A stretch of DNA of 64,000 nucleotides from Deltaproteobacteria bacterium (GCA_016792625.1 JAEUKK010000142.1:62001-126000), one strand, 5' to 3'; counted from the first letter of the stretch, positions 44,121-53,659 are shown. The notes: generated by a model from the sequence alone, not told the origin. Program-made: numbers and translations.

Positions 44121-45404
44121 TCAGCGCCCGGCGAAGAGGGCCAGCGGCCGTCCGACCCGGGCCGCCCAGGCCGCCTCGTTGTGCGGGGCGTCGGGCTCGT
44201 GCCAATGCCAGAGGTCCTCCTCCCAGGTCCAGCCGGCGACGGCGAGGGCATCGACCAGCTGCCGGTTCTCGCAGTAATTGTCCCGCGCGTCAGGGCCGTC
44301 GTCCTCGAGGCCGTCGCCGTCGCTGTCCACGCAGGGGCCGCCCCCGCCCGAGTCGACGAAGAGGGCGGGCCCCGACAGGCCGCCGGCCTGCACCACGTCG
44401 AGCAGGGTCGGGCCGTCGGCGCCGATGCTGCCCCAGCCGACGGTGCCCGACAAGCTGATCGCCATGTCCCAGGCCGCCGGGTCAGCGAGGCCGAGGTGCA
44501 GGCTGACCAAGCCGCCGAGCGAGCTGCCCAGCAGGGCCCGGGCGCGGGGCTCGCCGTAGCGCGCCTCGATGTCTTCGCGCAGATCAGCGATGAGCAGGCC
44601 ATAGTCGTCTGCCGCGCCGCCGAGGGTCTGGCCGTCGATCTGGTCGGTGGTCGGGGTGTACTCGGCGAAGCGCTCGGCGGTGTTGTCGATGCCCACCACC
44701 AGAACCGCCGGGGGCAGCGCCTCGTTCAGCCGCCACCCGCCCCAGATCGCCCCAGGATCGAACAGGTTCTGGCCATCGTGGGCGTAGACCGCGTGGGTGA
44801 ACGCGCCGCCCTCGGGCAGCCAGACCCGCACCTCGCGGGGGGCGAGGCCATGCCCGCCCACGTCGAGGTGGCGCTCAATATGCGCCGCAGTGGCCTGCAC
44901 GAGGCTGATCTCGCCAAGCTCATCGTAGAGGTAGCGGCGCGCCCGGGGGTCGGCCATCCAGCCGGCGTCGGGCCCCTGATCGGCGTCGTGCAGCTTGTAC
45001 CGGCTGCCGTCCGGCGCGGGCACCGCGACCTCGACCCACCAGAGCGCGCCCGCCTGGCTCATCGGGGCGCCCGCCCAGCCGTCGTGATCGCCGGCCAGCT
45101 GCCAGGCCCCGGGCCCGCACAGGCAGGCGAAGCGGTAGCGCCCCTCACCCATGTCGATGGGGAGCCCGCCGCCGCGGTTGATCTGGGCGAGGGCCTCGGC
45201 CGGGTCGAGGCTGCCGTCGATCGCCGCCTGCAGGGCCGCCGCGTCGGCCGCCGCGGGATCGGCCGCCCCGCCGCTGTCATCGACGCCGCCCGAGTCGGAG
45301 CCGCCGCCAGCGCCGGCGCCCTTGCCGCCCGCCGCGCAGCCCAGGGCGAGCAGCAGGGGGAGGAGGTGGGCCACAGAGAGGAGGGTTGAGCGGCGGGGGT
45401 GCAT
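44121..45404 (-). CDS. Esterase-type lipoprotein (PF00756-like)
   Basis: 427 residues. The lipoprotein signal peptide ends LLALGC, followed by a Gly/Ser/Asp linker. An early-set-like domain (about 90-160, WQLAGDHDGWAG) precedes the hydrolase. The hydrolase has GSSLGGLVSLHLG (nucleophile Ser), and WHWHEPDAPHNEAAWAARVG carries the likely catalytic His. This resembles enterobactin esterase-type and other alpha/beta hydrolases, so it may cut an extracellular ester such as a siderophore or polymer. A stretch PCVDSDGDGLEDDG near the C-terminus is an Asp-rich calcium-type motif. GGAG lies five bases before the ATG. Confidence 0.8.
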   Translation of the reverse strand: MHPRRSTLLSVAHLLPLLLALGCAAGGKGAGAGGGSDSGGVDDSGGAADPAAADAAALQAAIDGSLDPAEALAQINRGGGLPIDMGEGRYRFACLCGPGAWQLAGDHDGWAGAPMSQAGALWWVEVAVPAPDGSRYKLHDADQGPDAGWMADPRARRYLYDELGEISLVQATAAHIERHLDVGGHGLAPREVRVWLPEGGAFTHAVYAHDGQNLFDPGAIWGGWRLNEALPPAVLVVGIDNTAERFAEYTPTTDQIDGQTLGGAADDYGLLIADLREDIEARYGEPRARALLGSSLGGLVSLHLGLADPAAWDMAISLSGTVGWGSIGADGPTLLDVVQAGGLSGPALFVDSGGGGPCVDSDGDGLEDDGPDARDNYCENRQLVDALAVAGWTWEEDLWHWHEPDAPHNEAAWAARVGRPLALFAGR

Positions 45405-45431
45405 GAGGGGCTCCACGGGGAACAGGTCACC

Positions 45432-45472
45432 AAAAGAACGCGCCCGCCGCCGGTTTCACCGGGAGCGGGCGC
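45432..45472 (-). terminator. Rho-independent terminator after the parvulin gene
   Basis: GCGCCCGC (45440-45447) pairs with GCGGGCGC (45465-45472), with a nested CCGGTTTCACCGG hairpin. On the minus strand the stem is followed at once by GTTCTTTTGG. It separates the parvulin and esterase transcripts. Confidence 0.55.
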
Positions 45473-45524
45473 AGGAGAGCAGGCCCGAGGCACGCAGCGA
45501 GGCGCGCCGCGGGCCCCTCGCCGC

Positions 45525-46448
45525 TTAGTGGGGCGCCGGCGCGGCCGGAGCCGCGCCCGGGGCGCCCGCAGGCGCGCCGCCGCCCGCCGGAGCGCCGCCC
45601 GCAGGAGCCCCCGGGGTCGGCGCGGCCACCGAAGCGCCGCCGGCGCCGTCGGTGATCGTGGCCGCGGCCTTGATCTCGTCGATGTACTCCTTGATGATGT
45701 CCTGGCGGAGCTGCTCTTTGATCTGGTCCTTGACCTCGTCGAGGGGCACCGCGTCGCGGCGCTCTTCGACCTTGAACAGGAGCTGGCTGCCGCCGGCCTC
45801 GATCGGGCCCACCACCGAGCCGGGGGTGGCGGCGAAGATCGGGCCGCCGAATTGCGGGGGCATGTCGCGCTCGCCCACCCAGCCGATCTCGCCGCCCTTG
45901 CCCTTGCTGCTCGGGTCGGACGACTTCTCAGAGGCGAGCTTGGCGAAGTCGCCGCCGGCGTCGAGCGCGGCCTTGACCTCAGCGGCGGCCTCGAGGCTCG
46001 GCAGGGCGATCAGGCGAAGTTTGGCCTGGGCCCGCTTGTATTGCACGGCGTGGTCGTCGTACCACTTCTGGATGCGGGCGGCGTCGGCGCGCTGCTCGAC
46101 GATCTTGGTCAGCTGCGCATCGGCCAGGGCGTTGCGCTGCACCAGGGCGAGGTTGACCTGGGTGACCTTGTCTTCGTGCAGCTTGGCCTTCAGGGCCTCG
46201 CGGTAGAGCAGCTCGCCGATGACCACCTGCTCTTTGACCTGAGAGAGCTGGCCGCTGCTCTCGAGCTGGGTGCGCAGCTGCTCGGGCAGCTGCTTGATGG
46301 TCGCGTCGACCATCTCTTGGGTGACCGGGTTGCCGTTGACGGTCGACACCACCTGGCCCCCGGCCGGCACCGCGCCCGGCAGGGGCGGCGGCGGGGGCTC
46401 GCAGGCGGCGAGGGCGAGGACGGCGAGGAGGGGGGAGAAGCGGCGCAA
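45525..46448 (-). CDS. Parvulin-type peptidyl-prolyl isomerase lipoprotein
   Basis: 307 residues. The lipoprotein signal peptide ends LALAAC. A SurA-like N-terminal helical domain (NGNPVTQEMVDATIKQLPEQ) precedes a PpiC-type rotamase domain (about 140-235) with LASEKSSDPSSKGKGGEIGWV and PPQFGGPIFAATPGSVVGPI. The C-terminal 45 residues are a Gly/Ala/Pro-rich tail. It probably assists folding of exported proteins as a membrane-tethered SurA/PrsA-like chaperone. The start is TTG with GGAG six bases upstream. The DsbA-like fusion lies two genes away on the same strand. Confidence 0.87.
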   Translation of the reverse strand: MRRFSPLLAVLALAACEPPPPPLPGAVPAGGQVVSTVNGNPVTQEMVDATIKQLPEQLRTQLESSGQLSQVKEQVVIGELLYREALKAKLHEDKVTQVNLALVQRNALADAQLTKIVEQRADAARIQKWYDDHAVQYKRAQAKLRLIALPSLEAAAEVKAALDAGGDFAKLASEKSSDPSSKGKGGEIGWVGERDMPPQFGGPIFAATPGSVVGPIEAGGSQLLFKVEERRDAVPLDEVKDQIKEQLRQDIIKEYIDEIKAAATITDGAGGASVAAPTPGAPAGGAPAGGGAPAGAPGAAPAAPAPH

Positions 46449-46663
46449 GGGGGACTCCGAGAGGGGACCGCCGCGCGGCGGCGCCCGGGGGTTGGATGAG
46501 GCGGGTTGGATGAAGCGGGTTGGCGAAGGATGATCTCGGCGAGGGCAGAGACAGCGCCGTCGCGATGCGCGGAGTGAAGCGGGCCGGCAGGTATCCGCGG
46601 CCCTGGGCGATGGCCACGCCTGCGACCGCCCCCACGGCGCCTTGGCCCGTTAGACCGCCCGCC

Positions 46664-47578
46664 ATGACCCCAGACGCGGCCACACCCCGCCGGCTCGACT
46701 TCGCCGATCACCGCCGCAGCCTCGACGACAACCGCTACATCTACGCGGTGGTCTCGCGCCGCAGCCGCGGCCTGTCCATCGGGGTGAACCTCAACCCCGA
46801 CAAGGTCTGCAACTTCGACTGCCCCTACTGCCAGGTCGACCGGCACGTCCCCGGGGATGATCGCCCGGTCGACCTCGAGGTGCTGGCCGCCGAGCTCGAC
46901 GCGCTGCTGGCCGAGGTCGGCGCGGGCACCCTCTGGGATCGGGCCCCCTTTGACACCGCCGCCCCCGCGCTGCGCCGGGTCAACGACGTGGCCTTCGCCG
47001 GCGACGGCGAGCCGACCGCCGCCCGCTGCTTCGCCGAGGCGGTCGAGGTGGTGGGCGCCTGCCTCGACCGGGCCGCCACCGCCCACGGCCTGAATGGCGT
47101 CAAGCTGCACCTGCTCACCAACGCGACCCTGCTGCACCGCCCGGCGGTGCGCGCGGGGGTCGACGCCCTGCACCGCCGGGGCGGCGAGGTCTGGGCCAAG
47201 CTCGACGCGGGCAGCCAAGCGTGGTTCTCCCGGGTGGATGGCACCCGCCTCTCGCTCGACCGCATCGTCGAGAACATCGCGATGGTCGCTGTTGACCACC
47301 CGGTCGTGCTCCAGTGCCTCTTCCCGACCCTCGATGGTCAGGGGCCCGACGCCGCCGAGCGCGCCGCCTGGGCCGGGCGGCTCGCCGCGCTGATCGCCGC
47401 GGGCGCGCAGCTCCGCGAGGTGCAGGTCACGACCATCGCCCGCCGCCCCGCCGATCCGCGCGTGGGCCCGCTCGACCTGCCCGGCCTTGAGGCCTTGGCC
47501 GCCGCCGCCCGGGCGCTCGGCCTGCACGCCGTCGTTTACCCCGGGCTCGCCCCCGAACACCTGCCCGCGCCCTCCTGA
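46664..47578 (+). CDS. Radical SAM protein (COG0731-like)
   Basis: 304 residues. The SAM cluster motif is CNFDCPYC (Cys 49, 53, 56) within IGVNLNPDKVCNFDCPYCQ, followed by FAGDGEPT, the SAM-binding GGE-like motif. This N-terminal arrangement fits the family of Fe-S oxidoreductases that also includes wyosine-type enzymes. No auxiliary clusters are seen (few other Cys), so it is a minimal radical SAM enzyme; substrate unknown. It is transcribed divergently from the parvulin gene. The region before the start lacks a clear ribosome site. Confidence 0.82.
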   Translation: MTPDAATPRRLDFADHRRSLDDNRYIYAVVSRRSRGLSIGVNLNPDKVCNFDCPYCQVDRHVPGDDRPVDLEVLAAELDALLAEVGAGTLWDRAPFDTAAPALRRVNDVAFAGDGEPTAARCFAEAVEVVGACLDRAATAHGLNGVKLHLLTNATLLHRPAVRAGVDALHRRGGEVWAKLDAGSQAWFSRVDGTRLSLDRIVENIAMVAVDHPVVLQCLFPTLDGQGPDAAERAAWAGRLAALIAAGAQLREVQVTTIARRPADPRVGPLDLPGLEALAAAARALGLHAVVYPGLAPEHLPAPS

Positions 47579-47616
47579 GCGTCGCCGCGCGACGGCCTGC
47601 GCCCCCCGGAGCCTGG

Positions 47617-50600
47617 ATGTCCCCCCGCACCTGGTCCTCACCCGCGCCCCGCTGGGCCCTCCCCCTGATCGGCCTGCTGGGCGCCCTCTGCCTCGTGCCG
47701 GCCGGCCCCGCCCAGGGTCAGGCCGCGCCCGAGCCGGCGGCTCCTCCGCCTGCGCCGCCGCCCGCTCCGCCGGCACCGCCCGCTCCGTCCGCGCCTCCCG
47801 CGCCTCCCGAAGCCGGGGCCGACGAGCCCCCGCCGCCCGGCGGCGCCGAGGACCTGTTCAACGAGACCCTCGATCTGGCCGAGGTGCGCGAGAGCGGCCG
47901 CGTGCAGAAGATGCTCGCGGACATGGGCAACCTGCGCCTCGACGAGACGGCCCGCTGGGTCGACAATACCCTCATCGAGGATGGCGTCTGCCGCGCTGTC
48001 TTCAAGAAGGGCATCGTGGTGCCCGTGCTGTCGGGCCGCAAAGAGGTGCGGCCGCGGGTGGTCGGCTTCGTCTTCTTCGGCGAGGGCGACGTCGAGATGC
48101 GCTTCCCCGAAAAAGCCGACGCGATTGGCTTTGGCAACCACATGGTCATGCAGGCGGGCGCCAAAGCCCCAGACCTGCGCCCCGTGGCCCACGGCGAGCA
48201 GCCCTTCCACAACAAGTTCACCCGCGCGATGGTGCTCACCGCCGACCGCCAGATGGCCGACCTGGTGCTGCGCCTCGACCCGGTGCGCTCAGGCGCGGTG
48301 CGGGTCGACATCTCTGACCCGGCGCTGCGCGGCGTGATGGAGGAGTTCGTCGTCAAAGACACCAAGGGTGACCTCAAGGCCCGCATCGAGGCGGCCAACG
48401 TCTTCCCGGCGCGCAGCGCGGCGCTGTCCCAGGCCGGCCTCGACCCGGTCGATATGCTCCAGTACGACCGCATGGTGCACGATCTGCTCGCCACGCCCTG
48501 GCATGAGCTGCGTTTTGTGGCCGAGTTTCAGACCGAGACCCGCTTCTTTGTCGCCAACCGCGACGAGAACCGCGCCGCGCCCGAAGACAAGTGGCTGACC
48601 TGCTTCCGCGACGGGGCCGATCTGAGCGACACCGGCCGCCGCGCGACCGCGTTTGCCCACGGGATCAACCCACGCAACGGGCAGCGTGACCTGGTGCGCT
48701 TCTCCACCGAGCGCTTCGCCGCGATGGCCCCGACCGAGGCCCCGCGCCCGCCCACGCGCATCGAGGCGGTGCGGGCCGAGGTCAAGGTCGACGCCCGCCC
48801 CACCCGGCGCCGGCTCGCCATCCGGCCGCTGGTGAGCGGCAAGCTGACCCTGCGGGCCACCGAAGATGGCGTCCAGCACTTCACTCTGCGCTTGCCGAGC
48901 GATGATACCCACAAGGGCAGCTTCAAGGTCACCAAGCTCGAGCTGGCCGACGGCCGGCCGGTCGACTGGATGAAGCTCGAGCTCGAGCAGGGCCGCAGCA
49001 CCGACCTCGCCCAGCGCATTCAGATGGCCTCGGGCGTCGACGCGAGCACCCAATACACCAACCTCGACAGCACCTTCGGCCAGGCGTCGGTCAAGCTCGG
49101 CGAGGCCATGGGCCCGCCCACCGACCTGCTCATCGTGCTGCCCACGCCGCTCAAGCGCGGCGAGACCGTCGACATCGCCTTGGATTGGACGGCCGAGTGG
49201 CCCTACGCCAACTTCGCCGTGGTGCAAGGCAGCAGCGGCAACGCCTACCGCCCGCTGGGCACGACCACCGGCCCGCGCCGGGTGCTGCCCGAGCTGCTGC
49301 CGGTGGCCGGCGGCACCTCCTGGGACTTTGAGATCACCGTCGGTGTGCCGCCCCGCGCGATGGACGTGGCGGTGAGCGGCGACACCCGCCGCGAGTGGGT
49401 CGACGAAGGCGGCTGGCTTTGGCAGCGCAGCCACGGCTACGACGCCCGCCAAGCCTCAGTGGCCCTGGGCAAGTGGCAGACCAAGTTTGACCCCGCCGCC
49501 GCGGGCTTGCCGGCGGTGCGCGTCCACATGTTCCCCAACGACGCCTGGTCCTTGCAGCAATTTGGGCCCGAGACCCGGCGTGTCCTGACCTTCTTGCGGC
49601 GTTTTATGCGCCTGCCCGACCAGTTTGAGCTCGACGTTTTCCAAGACGCGGCCGACATCACCACCAGCCGCTTCATCGAGGGCAACGAGGTCGCCCGCGC
49701 GGGGATGGTCGGCATCAACCGCGTGAAGGTCGGCGATCAGGTCGGCGGCGCCTCGACCGAGCTGCGCGAAGAGAACCCCTTCCTCGCCCAGAGTGAGCTG
49801 GCCCGCCAGCTCACCACCCAGCTCTGGGGCCAGCAGCTCACCCCGGCGTCGAAGGCCGACCGGTGGATGTTGGGCGCGGTCAGCAGCGCCTACGGCATGT
49901 TTTACGTGCGCGCCGCCCAGGGAGAGCCCGGTTTTGAGGCCTTCGAGAACCGCCTCGAGTACATTCGCAAGAGCCTCGAGAACCCCCAGGTGCGCGTCGA
50001 GTCCACCGGGAAGATCCCGATTGAGGGCAGCTTCATCTCGCTGACCGGCCGCGGCAATTACCAAGCCGAGCGGCCCAAGGTCTTCGAGGACTACGCCTTT
50101 TACGTGCTGGCGCGCATGTTGCGCGAGCGCGTCGGTGACCAGGCCTTCTTCCGGGCCCTCGACCGCTTCACCGACACCCACAACGGCGGGCTGATCAGCA
50201 CCGAGCTGCTCGAAGAGGCCTTCGAAGAGACCAGCGGGCAGGTGCTGGACAGCTTCTTCGACTACTGGGTCCACGGCGGTTTTGTGCCGAAGGTGCGCCT
50301 CGAGTACGCGCTGGAGCCTGAAGAGGGCGGCACCTACCTGCTGCGCGGCTGCATCATCACCGACATCCCATTTGGTGAGCTTGACCTGCCCGTCGGCATC
50401 TACGACAACAAGGCCGAGAAAGACGGCGCCCAGCGCAAGGTCGGCGGCATGATGAAGGTGGTCGACGGGCGCGGGGCCTTCGCGGTCTCGGGTCGCTCGG
50501 CCGACGCCGAGGCCGAGGCCGACCCCTTCGGCCTCATCTTGTCCTACAGCCGCACGGCCAGGAAGGTCGACCAGACCTTGTGCACCCGCGAGGGCGGCGA

Positions 50601-50793
50601 CCGCTGGGCGACGATCATCGAGGACAAGGGCCCCGACGAGGTCGAGGAGCGCAAGCGTCGTCGGCGCGAGGCCCCCGACTACGACCGCAGCGGCCCGGCG
50701 GAGGGCGCCGCGCCGGCCCCTGACGCGCCGACCCCGGCCGAAGAGGGCGGCAAGCGCAAGAAGGGCAAGAAGGACAAGGGCGCGGAGGGCTGA
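47617..50793 (+). CDS. Large exported protein with a degenerate M1-type peptidase domain
   Basis: 1058 residues. A signal peptide is followed by a Pro/Ala-rich tract (about 35-75), a beta-rich half and a C-terminal half with gluzincin-like helices. In M1 peptidases the zinc motif HExxH and a downstream Glu lie in HELAHQWWG...WLxEGFA. Here the matching segment is SELARQLTTQLWGQQLTP (from Ser 726) and RWMLGAVSSAYGMFY, so both His and the later Glu are lost and a four-residue insertion is present. The C-terminus is a Lys/Glu-rich tail. It is likely a pseudo-peptidase with a scaffold or binding role. It begins 39 bp after the radical SAM gene. Confidence 0.72.
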   Translation: MSPRTWSSPAPRWALPLIGLLGALCLVPAGPAQGQAAPEPAAPPPAPPPAPPAPPAPSAPPAPPEAGADEPPPPGGAEDLFNETLDLAEVRESGRVQKMLADMGNLRLDETARWVDNTLIEDGVCRAVFKKGIVVPVLSGRKEVRPRVVGFVFFGEGDVEMRFPEKADAIGFGNHMVMQAGAKAPDLRPVAHGEQPFHNKFTRAMVLTADRQMADLVLRLDPVRSGAVRVDISDPALRGVMEEFVVKDTKGDLKARIEAANVFPARSAALSQAGLDPVDMLQYDRMVHDLLATPWHELRFVAEFQTETRFFVANRDENRAAPEDKWLTCFRDGADLSDTGRRATAFAHGINPRNGQRDLVRFSTERFAAMAPTEAPRPPTRIEAVRAEVKVDARPTRRRLAIRPLVSGKLTLRATEDGVQHFTLRLPSDDTHKGSFKVTKLELADGRPVDWMKLELEQGRSTDLAQRIQMASGVDASTQYTNLDSTFGQASVKLGEAMGPPTDLLIVLPTPLKRGETVDIALDWTAEWPYANFAVVQGSSGNAYRPLGTTTGPRRVLPELLPVAGGTSWDFEITVGVPPRAMDVAVSGDTRREWVDEGGWLWQRSHGYDARQASVALGKWQTKFDPAAAGLPAVRVHMFPNDAWSLQQFGPETRRVLTFLRRFMRLPDQFELDVFQDAADITTSRFIEGNEVARAGMVGINRVKVGDQVGGASTELREENPFLAQSELARQLTTQLWGQQLTPASKADRWMLGAVSSAYGMFYVRAAQGEPGFEAFENRLEYIRKSLENPQVRVESTGKIPIEGSFISLTGRGNYQAERPKVFEDYAFYVLARMLRERVGDQAFFRALDRFTDTHNGGLISTELLEEAFEETSGQVLDSFFDYWVHGGFVPKVRLEYALEPEEGGTYLLRGCIITDIPFGELDLPVGIYDNKAEKDGAQRKVGGMMKVVDGRGAFAVSGRSADAEAEADPFGLILSYSRTARKVDQTLCTREGGDRWATIIEDKGPDEVEERKRRRREAPDYDRSGPAEGAAPAPDAPTPAEEGGKRKKGKKDKGAEG

Positions 50794-50895
50794 GCGGAGG
50801 ACTGAGCGGAGGGCCGCCCCGCGGCCGCCGCCTCGGCTGCAGCGCGAGGGGCCGGAGGGCGCACATCGACGCCCTGCACGTCATCCTCGACGTGC

Positions 50896-52068
50896 TCAGC
50901 GGCTGTCGGCGGCGCCCCCGGTCCACACGAGGCCCGGGCCGGGGCCGAGGTGCGCGGCGAGGGCCGGCTGGCCGCCCAGGTGCACGCCCAGCCAGGCCAC
51001 CGTGTGGGCCACGCTCAGGGCGCGCACCGCGTCGGGCTCGGCGTAGCCGGCGGCGGGCCCATCGCAGTCTGGGGCGACCACGGCCGCGACGCTGATGTTG
51101 CAAATGTCGGTCGGCGCGTTGTGCCCGCCGCCGTCGTAGATGGCCATCGACGGGTCGCCGCCGAGCAGGTCGAAGATGGGCTGCGCGGTGCCCGCCGGGT
51201 CGTCCCGCTCGCCGTGTTGGATGAAGGGCACGGCGATCTCGCTGAGCGAGGCCGGCTCCATCGCAAAACCGCCGCTGGGGCTCTGCAGCACGAAGGTCTG
51301 CACGCGCGGGTCAGGCGGCGCGATGCCGGCCAGCTCCTCGGGGGTGGCGTCGATCGGCCCGATGAGCTCACAGGCCACCGGGCGCGGGTCGGCGGCGCAG
51401 GCGCGCTGGTAGGCCTCGGGGTCGATCACAGCCCCACCGACGATCATCCCGGTGACCGCGCCGAGGCTGTGGCCGACGAAGCCATAGCCGCCCTCGCGCG
51501 GCTGCACGGCGGGCACCGCCCCCGCATAGACAGCGTCCACCGCGGCGATCACGGTGCCGGGCCGGCGCAGCAGCGCCTCTTTGAGCTCGCCGTAGTTGCT
51601 GAGCAGGTCGCGGGTGGTCGTCCCCGGGTGATCGGCCGAGACCACGACGTAGCCCCAGCTCGCGAGGCGCTCGGCCATCGTGTAATTCTGCTGGCGGATC
51701 CCCCCAAGACCGTGGCTAAACGCCACCAAGAAGGCCGGGGCCTCGGGGTCGGGCGGCACGTCACGGTAGGCCCCCGCGGGCAGCTCGAGCACGTCGAGCG
51801 CCGAGTAGGTGGTCCGCGCGGCGCCAGGCGCGGCCGCCGGGTACCACAGCTCGACCTCGACCCGCCCCTGGCCGAGCAGGTCGTCGATGGCGAAGGTGCT
51901 CACCCCGACCGCATAGGGCCCGAGCGTGTTGGGATCACCGTCAGGCACGCTCTCTTCACGCTGGGGGCCGGCGCCGGTGTCGCCATCGGGCGCGCCGCCG
52001 GCGCTGTCGGCCTTCGGCCCCGCGCAGGCGGCGAGGGCGAGCGCAGCGACGGTGATCAAGCGCGGCAT
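50896..52068 (-). CDS. Lipoprotein alpha/beta hydrolase (PAF acetylhydrolase-like)
   Basis: 390 residues. The lipoprotein signal peptide ends ALAAC. The hydrolase resembles the platelet-activating-factor acetylhydrolase/dienelactone type: VAFSHGLGG (oxyanion region), SADHPGTTTRDLL, the nucleophile GHSLGA and a late GGGHNAPTD with the catalytic His. The acid may be in GERDDPAG. It probably hydrolyses lipid or polymer esters outside the cytoplasm. The ATG 52068 was chosen since it starts the signal peptide; codons upstream overlap the next gene. The glycosyltransferase gene ends 32 bp upstream on the same strand. Confidence 0.82.
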   Translation of the reverse strand: MPRLITVAALALAACAGPKADSAGGAPDGDTGAGPQREESVPDGDPNTLGPYAVGVSTFAIDDLLGQGRVEVELWYPAAAPGAARTTYSALDVLELPAGAYRDVPPDPEAPAFLVAFSHGLGGIRQQNYTMAERLASWGYVVVSADHPGTTTRDLLSNYGELKEALLRRPGTVIAAVDAVYAGAVPAVQPREGGYGFVGHSLGAVTGMIVGGAVIDPEAYQRACAADPRPVACELIGPIDATPEELAGIAPPDPRVQTFVLQSPSGGFAMEPASLSEIAVPFIQHGERDDPAGTAQPIFDLLGGDPSMAIYDGGGHNAPTDICNISVAAVVAPDCDGPAAGYAEPDAVRALSVAHTVAWLGVHLGGQPALAAHLGPGPGLVWTGGAADSR

Positions 52069-52100
52069 CGGCAGCTCCACAGACGAGGGCGGCCCGCAGC

Positions 52101-53306
52101 TTAGCGCAGGCGGGCCCAGCGCAGGCCAGCCGGCCAGCCGCTGTGGGCCGCGGCCTCGCCTCCACAAAGGGCCGCTGCGCCGAGCCCCCCGAGCGCGACC
52201 AACAGCCCCAACGTCGCCCAGGGCACGATCATCCCGCTGCCCCCGCCGCCCTCGGCGGCCAGCAGCCCGTGGTGCAAGGCGGCGAGGCCGAGCCCCAGGG
52301 CCGGTCGGCGCGCACAGACCAAGGCCAAGGCGGGGATCGCGACCACCACGTCATAGGGGTGCAGGTGCGGCGAGGCGAGGCCAGCGAGCAGCACCGCCCC
52401 CGCCGCCGCGGTCGGGCCCGGCCGGGCCGCTGCCCAGGCCCAGGCCAGCGCCCAAGGGAGCAGGCCCGCCACCGCCGGCCCCCAGCTGGGGGCGCCCGCC
52501 CGCAGCGCGGCGCTCGGCAGCCCATAGAGCAGGCGGAGGGGCGCGCCCTCGGCCGCCGAGAGCTGGGCGAGGGCGCCGAGCTGGATGATCCAGTCGCGCC
52601 AAGGCGCCGGCCCGAGCAGCAGCAGGCTGAGCAGGGCCACGCCGGCCGCGCCCGCCGCCGCCCCCGCCGCGAGCCGAGCGCTGCGCAGGGCCAGGGCCGC
52701 CGGGGCGAGCAGCACGAGCCAGTGCGGCTTGGCGACGAGCAGGCCGAGCAGCAGCCCGCCGAGCGCCGGCCGACCACGCTGGTGCAGCAGCAGGCCCGCC
52801 GCGATGAGCAGCAGCGCCCAGACGCCGTTTTGGCCCAAGACATGCCCGAAGAAGGCCGCTGGGCAAGTGAGCACCAGCAGGGCCCCGGCGCTGGCCCGCA
52901 GGCCGGCCCAGCGGGCGAGCAGCAGCCCCGCGGCGGCGGCGCCCGCGGCGTGGAGCAGGGCGTGCAGCAGCCCGGCGGTGCGCAGCGGCAAAGCGCCGAG
53001 CGGGGCATAGGCCAAGGCCGCGGGCGGAGGGTAGAAGAAGGTGCCCAGCGCGTCATTCCGGGGCGCCCAGAGCCGGTCGGGCGTCGACCCGCCCAAGGCG
53101 GCGTCCAGCGCGCGCCGCTGGGCCACCGGGTCGTAGAGGGCCGGCCCGCCGCCCGCCGCCGCGAGCCGCCCGCCCAGCCAGAGGTGCACGAAGTCGCCCT
53201 GCCGGTCGGCCGCAGCGCCGGCGGTGAGCGCAGCGGCGCCGAGCAGCAGGGCCACCAGCGCCCGGCGGAGGGCCTCGCCCGCCGGCAGCGTCGCCGCGCC
53301 GCTCAC
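52101..53306 (-). CDS. GT87-type membrane glycosyltransferase (DUF2029)
   Basis: 401-residue polytopic membrane protein. Family hallmarks are GDFVHLWLGGRLAA near residue 36 (the catalytic Asp), FFYPPPAALAYAPLGALPL, GQNGVWALLLIAAG and AKPHWLVLLAPA. These glycosyltransferases use polyprenyl-phospho-sugars and add mannose or other sugars to cell-surface glycans. About ten hydrophobic segments are predicted. The start is GTG. The C-terminal region is divergent and Ala/Gly-rich. Confidence 0.82.
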   Translation of the reverse strand: MSGAATLPAGEALRRALVALLLGAAALTAGAAADRQGDFVHLWLGGRLAAAGGGPALYDPVAQRRALDAALGGSTPDRLWAPRNDALGTFFYPPPAALAYAPLGALPLRTAGLLHALLHAAGAAAAGLLLARWAGLRASAGALLVLTCPAAFFGHVLGQNGVWALLLIAAGLLLHQRGRPALGGLLLGLLVAKPHWLVLLAPAALALRSARLAAGAAAGAAGVALLSLLLLGPAPWRDWIIQLGALAQLSAAEGAPLRLLYGLPSAALRAGAPSWGPAVAGLLPWALAWAWAAARPGPTAAAGAVLLAGLASPHLHPYDVVVAIPALALVCARRPALGLGLAALHHGLLAAEGGGGSGMIVPWATLGLLVALGGLGAAALCGGEAAAHSGWPAGLRWARLR

Positions 53307-53348
53307 CGCGGGCCCCCGCGGCCCACCAGGTCTGGATAGGCGCCGCCC

Positions 53349-53603
53349 ATGCGCATCATCTCGCAGCTCCTGCCGACCGCCCTGCTGTGGGGGGCCGCGG
53401 CCTATGTCTGGTCGACCAACGCGGCCGCGGTGGCCAGCGGGCGGGGCCCCGTCCTGGCCTTCCCCTTCCTCGGCGCGCTCTTCCCGCGCCTTGACGGCGA
53501 CCCGCAGGCCATGGGCAAAGCCAGCGCCGCGCTGCTGGTGGCGCTTGGTGGGATCACCCTGCTGCGGGCGATCCTCCGCATTCGGGCTGCGCGAGAGCGC
53601 TAA
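53349..53603 (+). CDS. Small membrane protein
   Basis: 84 residues with two hydrophobic segments (about 5-25 and 58-76) separated by a short loop (FLGALFPRLDGDPQAMGK). The ATG has no clear Shine-Dalgarno site; GGATAG lies about ten bases upstream. Divergent from the glycosyltransferase gene and convergent with the modular lipoprotein. No family recognised. Confidence 0.6.
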   Translation: MRIISQLLPTALLWGAAAYVWSTNAAAVASGRGPVLAFPFLGALFPRLDGDPQAMGKASAALLVALGGITLLRAILRIRAARER

Positions 53604-53659
53604 GCGCAGGGCAGGCGCGGTGAGCGCGTGCCCACCGCGGCTCCACCTCCCTCCCCCGA

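Noticed and set aside
43940..44602. In-frame upstream extension of the DsbA-like fusion gene
   Set aside because: The ATG at 43939 begins a lipoprotein signal peptide with a ribosome site; the extension overlaps the esterase gene and has antisense-like composition.
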